Source: Nitrospiraceae bacterium (GTDB lineage Bacteria; Nitrospirota; Nitrospiria; Nitrospirales; UBA8639). From it: a stretch of DNA of 5,146 nt. The position numbers and the translations under genes were made by a program. Positions 1 through 5,146 of the stretch are shown here, piece by piece. The stretch is taken from contig JACKFF010000039.1 in assembly GCA_020632595.1 (NCBI GenBank), forward strand, positions 1 through 5,146, in the 5' to 3' direction. Each line of letters begins with the position of its first letter. The first letter of the stretch is position 1. Under the pieces are notes generated by a model that saw only the letters and a program-made list of their open reading frames with translations, was not told the DNA's origin and made no database searches.

Positions 1-771
1 CGCACACAATTATTGGAAGCGGAACAATTTGAGCTCTCGCAAATTGCAATCTTGGGGCAAGTTCTCGGAAGAGCTGGTTTGCCAATCGTGATCAAGGATC
101 CTCTGCTCAGAGAAGTGCCGAAAGGAACTCTATCGGTTATGACGAATCCTGGGGAACATCCCCTGGCCTTGGTTCACAAGGCTGCAGCAGACATCCCCAA
201 GAAGCGGGAAGAGGCGCTGGCCAGAGCATGGGTCCCCAAGGTGAATGTGCAGAGTTCTTTTTTCGGACGTGGGTCGGGATGGGACAATCGCGGTCATCGG
301 GATGGCGGAGGTGAGGGTCTCTTGCCGGATGTGCCGAATTGGGGGGTTGGTCTGACAGCGACCTTTTCGCTCCTGGATTTTTCGGCCATCCGGGCAGAAC
401 AACAGCAGGAGCATTATCGCAATGTGGCGGAAATGGCACGGTATGATCGAGTTATACAAGAACTCACTGCGCAACAGGTGAAGGCGCGTTCAGTCTTGGA
501 GAGTGCCAAGCGTATCGCGGAAAATACCCCTATTCAATTACAAGCGGCTCGTCTTACCGAATCTCAAGCAGAAGCCCAGTTTAAAGCGGGCTTGGCGACG
601 GTTGTTGATGTCGCCGAGGCGCAACGGCTTGTGGTACAAGCGACTGTGGATGATGCCCGCGCCCGTCTCGGAGTGTGGAAATCCTATTTAGCGCTCTCCG
701 GGGCCAAGGGGGATTTGTCGGAGATCTTCCAATTGGTTCGGACCTCTTCCACTATACCTCTCAGAAAATGA
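1..771 (+). CDS. TolC-family outer membrane efflux protein, C-terminal part (5' end outside window)
   Basis: This is the outer-membrane channel of a tripartite RND pump, which would carry substrate from the periplasmic adaptor/permease complex out of the cell. The frame is already open at base 1, so the TTG at 13 is not a credible start; 256 residues are visible, about the second half of a usual 420-480 residue protein. Seen in order: the end of the first repeat, a proline-rich linker, a helix starting at 'EHPLAL', a beta segment ('VPKVNVQSSFFGRG'), a Gly/Asp-rich external loop, a second beta segment ('WGVGLTATFSLLDF'), then long Ala/Gln/Glu-rich helices. The segments 'AENTPIQLQAARLTE', 'FKAGLATVVDVAEAQR' and 'ARLGVWKSYLALSGAKGDL' are typical of the second OEP (outer membrane efflux protein) repeat. 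The gene ends in TGA at 769-771, overlapping the permease start. The family call is firm; substrate and gene name are not. Confidence 0.93.
   Translation, partial: RTQLLEAEQFELSQIAILGQVLGRAGLPIVIKDPLLREVPKGTLSVMTNPGEHPLALVHKAAADIPKKREEALARAWVPKVNVQSSFFGRGSGWDNRGHRDGGGEGLLPDVPNWGVGLTATFSLLDFSAIRAEQQQEHYRNVAEMARYDRVIQELTAQQVKARSVLESAKRIAENTPIQLQAARLTESQAEAQFKAGLATVVDVAEAQRLVVQATVDDARARLGVWKSYLALSGAKGDLSEIFQLVRTSSTIPLRK
768..771 (+). promoter_or_regulatory. ATGA stop/start overlap coupling the channel gene to the permease gene
   Basis: The ATG of the permease (768-770) overlaps the TGA of the TolC-like gene (769-771). No good Shine-Dalgarno site precedes it: the upstream bases are pyrimidine-rich and end in 'ctcagaaa'. 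The start therefore most likely depends on ribosomes terminating on the upstream gene. The overlap also decides the start, because the protein from here begins MTLLLFALRRPI, the usual short amphipathic N-terminus directly before TM1 of RND permeases. The alternative ATG at 675 would add 31 residues that are only the out-of-frame reading of the TolC-like coding sequence. Confidence 0.8.
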
Positions 772-3656
772 CCCTTCTGCTTTTTGCCCTTCGTCGTCCC
801 ATAACTATCATCGTTCTGGTGTTGGGTATGGCGCTCTTTTCCTATTTGGCGGTCAAGCGGATGCCGATCGATATTTTCCCAGATCTGGGTTTGCCAGCCA
901 TTTACGTGGCTCAACCCTATGGGGGGATGGATCCAGCCCAGATGGAAGCCCATCTGGTCTCATTTTATGAATATCATTTTCTGTATTTGACCGGCATTGA
1001 ACATGTGGAGTCCAAATCCATTCAGGGCGCCGCCTTAATGAAACTGTTTTTTCATCCGGATACCGATATGGATCAAGCCTTAGCTCAAACGGTGGCTTAT
1101 GTGAATCGATCCCGTGCGTTCATGCCTCCAGGAACCGTGCCGCCATTTATTTCCCGGTTTGATGCGGGAAGCGTGCCGGTGGGGTATTTGGTTTTTCAGA
1201 GCGAGACACGCCATCTGAAGGAAATTCAAGACTTGGCCCTCTTTCGCGTACGGCCGATGTTTTCAGCGGTTCCTGGTGTGTCGGCTCCTCCGCCATTTGG
1301 TGGGACCGCCCGGACGATCGTTGTGAAAGTGAATCCGGAGCGGTTACGAGCGTTCGGGATGTCTTCGGAAGAAGTGGTGCAGGCGGTCCGTACGGGGAAC
1401 ATGCTATTGCCGGCAGGAAATGTGAGGATCGGAGATATTGCCCATTTGACGCCCGTCAATTCTGTTGTCAGCAACATTGAAGAATTGGAACGGTTGCCGA
1501 TTCGTGTTGGGGCGGGGCCCACGGTTCTTCTACGCGATGTCGGCATTGTCGAAGATGGAGAGGATATCGTCACCAGTTATGCGATGGTGAATGGTCGGCG
1601 TACAGTCTATATTCCGGTGACTAAACGGGCCGATGCTTCGACTATGGCGGTGGTCAACCGAATTCAGACTTCCCTTCCGACTTTTCAAGCTGCCGTGCCA
1701 GATGATATTCAAATTAGTTTCGAATTCGATCAATCCACCTATGTGACCCATGCTGTGAAGGCGGTAGTGGTGGAGAGTCTTTTGGGTGCTGTTTTGACCG
1801 GATTGGTCGTGTGGCTTTTTCTGAGAAATTGGCGAAGTGCACTGATCGTGGTCATCACCATTCCGTTTGCGCTTTTGTCGGCCGTGGTGGCGCTCTGGGC
1901 TTCCGGACAGACAATTAATATGATGTCGTTGGGCGGGTTGGCCCTTGCTGTAGGAATTTTGGTAGATGAATCTACGGTGACAATTGAGCATGTCCATACT
2001 CATCTGTCTCGTGGAAAGAGCGTGGCACGGGCGGTTAAAGACTCTCGTGGGGAAGTGGTGGTCCCTCTTTTTCTCGCCATGCTCAGTATCCTAGCCGTGT
2101 TTCTTCCCTCATTTTTTATGAGCGGTGTGGCCAAAGCCTTATTCATGCCGTTGGCCTTGGCTGTAGGGTTTGCCATGGCAAGTTCCTATGTCCTGGCGAC
2201 GACGCTGGTGCCGGTCTTAGCGGTATGGCTGCTAGGTCCGCATACTCAGATGAAAGTCGATGACCGTCACAGGGTTCCGGATTGGTACGTCAGGGTTTTA
2301 GGGAAAACCCTGATCCACACACGGTTAGTCTTGATAGGATATGTGGTTGTCTGTTTCACCTTCGTCGTGGGATTAGGATCCCAGTTGGGGTTGGATATTT
2401 TTCCTCAGGTCGATACCGGGCGGTTTCAATTGCGGATTTTGGCCCCGGAAGGGACACGTGTCGAGCGGACGGAAGTGTTGACCAAAGATATATTAGACAC
2501 GATTAAACAGGAAATCGGTTCAGATCGAATCGAGATCACCTTAGGATTTGTGGGCGTGCATCCTTCCAGTTATCCGGTCAATACGCTTTATATGTGGAGT
2601 AGTGGGCCTCATGAGGCCGTGTTATTGGTGGCGTTGAAGCCGGGTGCCGGTATTTCCTTGGAGGAGGTGAAGGAGCAGTTGAGAAGGTTGTTGCCTGCAC
2701 GCTTTCCAGGAACTCGTTATACCTTCGAAGCCGGTGATATTGTGACGCAGGTGATGAGCATGGGAGCTCCTACGCCCATAGAGATTGCGATAAGCGGCCC
2801 GAATTTGGACACGAACCGTGAATATGCCGAAAGGCTAAAAGAGGAATTGAGTCGTTTGCCAGCGATCAGAGACCTGCGTTTTGGCCAACCCTTGGATTAT
2901 CCGACTATGGCGGTTCGCGTGGATCGGGTCCGGGCTGGACAGCTAGGTGTCACTGCAGGTGAGGTGGCGCGGGCGGTCGTGTCGGCGACGTCTTCGACCA
3001 GGTTCGTCGAACCCATTTATTGGCGTGACCCGAAATCCGGAAGGGCCTATCAAGTTCAAGTGGAAATTCCTCAATCCGAATTCCAGTCGGTACACGATCT
3101 GTTGAATCTTCCCGTGATGTCGGATAGAGGACGAGGTCCCCTGCTGCGCGACTTGGCCGATGTGACGCCAGGGACCTCCATCGGGGAATATGCCAGGTAT
3201 AACATGCAGCGGATGATTACGATTGTGGCCAATGTGATGGGGCAAGACTTAGGACGAGCGAATGAGGAGATTGATCGTGTGCTACGGCGTGTTGGTCCTC
3301 CACCAAAGGGTGTGCGCGTAGATGTGCGAGGGCAATTGGCTCCGATGCAAGAAATGATTGCCAATCTTCAACTGGGATTGCTTGTGACCATGGCAGTCAT
3401 TCTCCTGTTGTTGGCCGCGACCTTTCAATCCTGGCGAAGCGCACTGGTGGTCCTTTTGACGATGCCAGCCGTATTAATGGGGGTGGTGGTGGCGTTAACA
3501 CTGACGGGAACCACCCTGAATATTCAATCATTCTTGGGCACCATTATGGCCATTGGTGTAGCTGTGGCCAATGCCATTCTCTTGGTGTTTTTTGCGGAAC
3601 AATGCCGGATGCAAGGCGACATTCTCCGGAAGTCGCTGCACGTGAAGGGCCATTAG
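768..3656 (+). CDS. RND-family efflux permease (AcrB/CzcA superfamily), stopped before TM11
   Basis: This is the inner-membrane, proton-driven pump of the tripartite system. The reading gives 962 residues. Seen in order: TM1 (about 11-29), the first periplasmic porter/docking region (about 30-330, with 'DIFPDLGLP', 'YGGMDPAQME' and 'PFGGTARTIVVKV'), TM2 to TM6 (about 332-490), a cytoplasmic linker, TM7 (about 519-540), the second periplasmic region (about 541-865, with a second 'DIFPQ'), and TM8 to TM10 (about 866-943). TM4 carries D400-E401 where AcrB has Asp-Asp. TM10 has A934-N935 where AcrB has Lys940-Asn. An amber TAG at 3654-3656 ends the frame, while complete relatives run about 1,020-1,070 residues; TM11 and TM12 are encoded just downstream. 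As written, the product would lack two helices of the proton-translocation bundle and is unlikely to work. Two-fold internal duplication is visible ('RNWRSALIVV' and 'QSWRSALVVL'). Family call is secure. The substrate (drug, lipid, metal) is unknown. Confidence 0.93.
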   Translation: MTLLLFALRRPITIIVLVLGMALFSYLAVKRMPIDIFPDLGLPAIYVAQPYGGMDPAQMEAHLVSFYEYHFLYLTGIEHVESKSIQGAALMKLFFHPDTDMDQALAQTVAYVNRSRAFMPPGTVPPFISRFDAGSVPVGYLVFQSETRHLKEIQDLALFRVRPMFSAVPGVSAPPPFGGTARTIVVKVNPERLRAFGMSSEEVVQAVRTGNMLLPAGNVRIGDIAHLTPVNSVVSNIEELERLPIRVGAGPTVLLRDVGIVEDGEDIVTSYAMVNGRRTVYIPVTKRADASTMAVVNRIQTSLPTFQAAVPDDIQISFEFDQSTYVTHAVKAVVVESLLGAVLTGLVVWLFLRNWRSALIVVITIPFALLSAVVALWASGQTINMMSLGGLALAVGILVDESTVTIEHVHTHLSRGKSVARAVKDSRGEVVVPLFLAMLSILAVFLPSFFMSGVAKALFMPLALAVGFAMASSYVLATTLVPVLAVWLLGPHTQMKVDDRHRVPDWYVRVLGKTLIHTRLVLIGYVVVCFTFVVGLGSQLGLDIFPQVDTGRFQLRILAPEGTRVERTEVLTKDILDTIKQEIGSDRIEITLGFVGVHPSSYPVNTLYMWSSGPHEAVLLVALKPGAGISLEEVKEQLRRLLPARFPGTRYTFEAGDIVTQVMSMGAPTPIEIAISGPNLDTNREYAERLKEELSRLPAIRDLRFGQPLDYPTMAVRVDRVRAGQLGVTAGEVARAVVSATSSTRFVEPIYWRDPKSGRAYQVQVEIPQSEFQSVHDLLNLPVMSDRGRGPLLRDLADVTPGTSIGEYARYNMQRMITIVANVMGQDLGRANEEIDRVLRRVGPPPKGVRVDVRGQLAPMQEMIANLQLGLLVTMAVILLLLAATFQSWRSALVVLLTMPAVLMGVVVALTLTGTTLNIQSFLGTIMAIGVAVANAILLVFFAEQCRMQGDILRKSLHVKGH
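2290..2313. repeat. Perfect 10-bp inverted repeat with 4-base loop inside the permease gene
   Basis: The arms TCAGGGTTTT (2290-2299) and AAAACCCTGA (2304-2313) are exact reverse complements around the loop AGGG. In mRNA an extra G-U pair (2289 with 2314) is possible. The hairpin lies in codons for roughly residues 508-516, the cytoplasmic segment just before TM7, at the junction of the two halves of the permease. No T-run follows the stem on either strand, so it does not look like an intrinsic terminator. A role is not shown; a translational pause or a chance coding arrangement are both possible. Confidence 0.6.
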
Positions 3657-3665
3657 CCGAGCCTC
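3618..3665 (+). other. Indel-scrambled segment breaking the permease reading frame
   Basis: The permease frame matches the family up to 'FAEQCRMQGD' (codon ending 3620). Family-like residues then appear one frame over as 'SPEVAAREG' (3623-3649). They appear in the third frame as '(A)ISR' (3649/3652-3660), and return to the original frame at 'LRPILMTGLAM' from 3663. Read straight through, the original frame gives an unrelated string and the TAG at 3654. One economical reconstruction is two extra bases near 3621-3622, one missing G in the GGG at 3647-3649, and two extra bases at 3661-3662. A two-event alternative, one indel near 3621 and one surplus C at 3662, gives 'EGPLAELRPILM', which loses the Arg usually found before LRP. 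Either way the net frame is kept. The damage is in the cytoplasmic loop between TM10 and TM11. Confidence 0.82.
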
Positions 3666-3929
3666 CGTCCCATTCTTATGACCGGTTTGGCAATGATAGT
3701 AGGGATGATGCCTATGGCCATGGGGTTTATGGATGGAGGCGCTCAAGTAGCACCACTCGGACGGGCAGTGATTGGGGGGTTATTGGCGGCCACTGTTTCC
3801 AGTTTGCTGATCTTGCCAGCTCTCTATACCATGATGGAAAGGGGAGGAGGCCGGCAATCTCCGTCTCTTGATCCGGATGATCCACGAAGTGTTCACTACG
3901 ATCCTTCTCATGCTGTGGTGCCGAATTAA
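3657..3929 (+). pseudogene. Detached C-terminus of the RND permease (TM11-TM12 and tail)
   Basis: This stretch follows the amber stop in the same frame and completes the permease rather than encoding a separate protein. It reads 'PSLRPILMTGLAM', then TM11 with 'IVGMMPMAMGF', then the conserved 'APLGRAVIGGLLAATVSSLLILPALY' of the TM11-TM12 turn and TM12, and a hydrophilic Ser/Asp-rich tail ending at TAA 3927-3929. The Arg and Thr of 'RPILMT' (Thr codon at 3681) correspond to AcrB Arg971 and Thr978 and are intact. The ATG at 3678 has no Shine-Dalgarno site and sits within this conserved motif, so independent translation is improbable. With the upstream part, the locus 768-3929 spans 1,053 codons including the internal stop, which is normal full length for the family. 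Confidence 0.85.
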
Positions 3930-3931
3930 TC

Positions 3932-3937
3932 AGGAGA
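3932..3937 (+). promoter_or_regulatory. Shine-Dalgarno site of the adaptor gene
   Basis: AGGAGA lies 4 bases before the ATG at 3942, in the 12-base gap after the permease stop at 3929. It is the only strong ribosome binding site in the window. It would let the adaptor be translated even though ribosomes on the permease message are expected to stop early, at 3656. Confidence 0.85.
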
Positions 3938-3941
3938 ACGG

Positions 3942-5075
3942 ATGTCCAGGAAGTTGCTTGGGATTGGGTTGGTTGTATTGAGTCTGATTGGGGGCGGAAT
4001 CCTGGTGCTCAGTAACGATGGATATACTCCTCAGGTCTTGTTGAATTCGCCGTCTATTAAAGCACCCGCAGGACCTCCTAAACAGACGGCTTCGCGCCAA
4101 AAAGAACCAAGGTCGGTTGAGGTCGTTTCCGTTCTCAGCCGGCAACTCGAGGCAATCATTCCCCTGTCGGGTGAATTGCTGCCGTTTTTGAGTGTGGATC
4201 TCGCCCCAAAAATATCGGGCATTGTGGACTCCATCAAGGTTGACCGAGGGGCAAGGGTCAAAAAAGGTGCTCTGTTACTTCAATTGAGCGCTCCAGAATT
4301 GCAGGCCCAGCGAATGGAGGTAGAAGCCCTGCTTCGTGCGGCTAGAATTACTCATACACGACTTCAGGCTGCAGCCTCTACTCCTGGGATTGTAGCCGGA
4401 AACGACCTGGAGTTAGCGCAACATAATCAGGAGGCTCTGGAGGCCCGCCTAGAATCACTCCGTGAGATGGAAAAATACTTGCAAGTGACAGCCCCTTTTG
4501 ATGGGGTTATTACCCAACGAAATATTCATCCTGGGGCGCTGGCAGGACCCGGAGGACCATCTGGACAAGTGTTGCCAGCTTTACGATTAGAACAGATGAC
4601 GCGGTTGCGGTTAATTGTGCCCGTTCCTGAAGTATATGCTGGGTCTATTGCCAACGGTGCTCTCGTGTCCTTTACGGTTCCTGCCTATCCGCAGGAAATT
4701 TTTCAAGGGATCGTATCTAGAGTCTCTCAAGCTGTGGACACCAAAACCCGAACGATGCCGGTGGAAATAGATGTTGAGAATATTACTCTTCGATTGGCTG
4801 CCGGGATGTTTCCGGAAGTTCGTTGGCCGATTCAGGGACGCACTCCCACATTGTTTGTCCCGGTCTCTGCCGTTGTAACGACTACTGAGCAGACCTTTGT
4901 CCTGCAAGTGCAAAATCACACCGTGGGTTGGACTCCGGTCCGCAAAGGTACCAAAAGCGGACCGCTTCTGGAAGTTTTTGGCAACCTCCAGGCTGGAGAT
5001 GTGGTGGTGAAGCGGGGAACCGATGAACTTCGTGCAGGAACGGTGATTGCCCCCGTCCTGGTGAGTCAAGAATGA
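3942..5075 (+). CDS. Periplasmic adaptor (membrane fusion protein, HlyD/AcrA-type) of the RND pump
   Basis: This protein bridges the permease and the outer-membrane channel. It has 377 residues, normal for the family. Seen in order: an N-terminal hydrophobic segment (about 5-23, 'LLGIGLVVLSLIGGGILVL') after a Lys/Arg pair; a Pro/Lys/Arg-rich linker (about 38-57); the first half of the lipoyl-like domain (about 75-116, 'GELLPFLSVDLAPKISGIVDSIKVDRGARVKKGALLLQL' region); a helical hairpin (about 117-178, turning near 'STPGIVAGND'); the second lipoyl half ('TAPFDGVITQRNIHPGAL', 183-200); a beta-barrel domain (about 222-297, 'LRLIVPVPE'); and a membrane-proximal domain (about 302-373). There is no lipobox cysteine and no cysteine anywhere in the protein. 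It is therefore not an AcrA-like lipoprotein, and the N-terminus is either an uncleaved anchor or a signal peptide. No His- or Met-rich metal-binding stretch is seen, so heavy-metal export is not specially supported. The start is fixed by AGGAGA at 3932. Confidence 0.93.
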   Translation: MSRKLLGIGLVVLSLIGGGILVLSNDGYTPQVLLNSPSIKAPAGPPKQTASRQKEPRSVEVVSVLSRQLEAIIPLSGELLPFLSVDLAPKISGIVDSIKVDRGARVKKGALLLQLSAPELQAQRMEVEALLRAARITHTRLQAAASTPGIVAGNDLELAQHNQEALEARLESLREMEKYLQVTAPFDGVITQRNIHPGALAGPGGPSGQVLPALRLEQMTRLRLIVPVPEVYAGSIANGALVSFTVPAYPQEIFQGIVSRVSQAVDTKTRTMPVEIDVENITLRLAAGMFPEVRWPIQGRTPTLFVPVSAVVTTTEQTFVLQVQNHTVGWTPVRKGTKSGPLLEVFGNLQAGDVVVKRGTDELRAGTVIAPVLVSQE

Positions 5076-5146
5076 TGCGATTCTCTGAGAGCTGTTGGTT
5101 TCCCCTGAAGGGCTGAGCAAAAAGGCGATGAGAGATCCTGACGCGA
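5076..5146 (+). other. Right-edge 71 bases without a convincing gene; possible next start at 5128
   Basis: Two ATGs at the adaptor stop (5072 and 5075) lead only to very short frames: the one at 5072 stops after 14 codons at 5114-5116. The only frame with an ATG still open at the window edge starts at ATG 5128 (MRDPDA...), preceded by 'aaaaaggcg', whose purine-rich stretch is very close to the start codon. It may be the next operon gene or nothing. A small CCC/GGG pairing around 5102-5112 is too weak to call a terminator, so the operon may continue. Confidence 0.3.

Noticed and set aside
2282..2506. 74-residue + strand frame inside the permease
   Set aside because: It is an out-of-frame reading of the conserved TM7/periplasmic segment, with no ribosome binding site or domain.
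3588..3593. Run of six T just before the break, as a programmed frameshift site
   Set aside because: A -1 slip here enters the second frame before 'GTMPDARRH', replacing conserved 'AEQCRMQG' text, and that frame runs on out of register through TM11 to 3871. Restoring the conserved C-terminus would need further shifts, and no downstream pseudoknot is evident.
3654..3656. Amber stop read through or recoded (for example pyrrolysine)
   Set aside because: The residues before the TAG in that frame (ILRKSLHVKGH) do not resemble the family, whereas the other frames do. The stop is better explained as a by-product of indels than as a recoded codon.
3602..3871. Separate 89-residue + strand frame
   Set aside because: Only its short SPEVAAREG portion is family-like, as part of the broken permease; the rest is the out-of-frame reading of TM11-TM12.
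4611..5120. 169-residue frame on the - strand opposite the adaptor
   Set aside because: It lies antisense to a well-supported gene, is rich in His/Arg/Ser as typical of shadow frames, and shows no recognisable domain. The same holds for the other - strand frames at 130-474, 137-439, 684-953, 1226-1573, 1530-2003, 2943-3245, 3071-3364, 3528-3746, 3930-4145 and 4031-4261.
5098..5124. Terminator after the adaptor gene
   Set aside because: Only a 3-4 bp CCC/GGG pairing is present and the following run is A-rich, not T-rich.

Overview
The window is almost wholly coding on the + strand. It holds most of one tripartite RND efflux operon in the order outer-membrane factor (3' end only), inner-membrane RND permease, periplasmic adaptor. 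A TolC-type outer-membrane protein, an RND pump and a membrane fusion protein together imply a diderm (Gram-negative-type) bacterium. Base composition is roughly balanced to slightly GC-rich, and the one clear ribosome binding site is a consensus AGGAGA. From memory of the family, the permease, with its 'MDPAQME', 'GIEHVESKSIQGAALMKLFFHP' style N-terminal porter segment and 'VDES/TVTIE' TM4, resembles RND pumps common in Acidobacteriota, Nitrospirota, Bacteroidota and related phyla. That placement is a weak inference and no taxon can be fixed from the sequence alone.

Layout: 1-771 is the C-terminal half of the TolC-like protein, open at the left edge. Its stop overlaps the permease start in an ATGA motif (768-771), so the two are probably translationally coupled. 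The permease reads cleanly from 768 to an amber stop at 3654-3656 (962 residues). The missing end of the protein (TM11, TM12 and a short tail) follows immediately, in the same frame, to 3929. Between 3618 and 3665 the family-like residues lie in other frames, so a cluster of small compensating indels breaks the gene. It is either a recent pseudogene or a local sequence/assembly error. After 12 bases carrying a good Shine-Dalgarno site, the adaptor gene runs 3942-5075. The last 71 bases hold no convincing gene, only a possible downstream start at 5128. No promoter, terminator, RNA gene, mobile element or CRISPR is visible.

In an intact system the RND permease would take up substrate from the periplasm or outer membrane leaflet using proton flux. 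The adaptor would link it to the TolC-like channel, and substrate would leave the cell in one step. The substrate cannot be read from the sequence. I do not see a new biological system here. The points worth a second look are the clustered frame damage in the permease, its non-AcrB proton-relay residues (Asp-Glu in TM4, Ala in place of the TM10 Lys), and a perfect 10-bp intragenic hairpin at 2290-2313.
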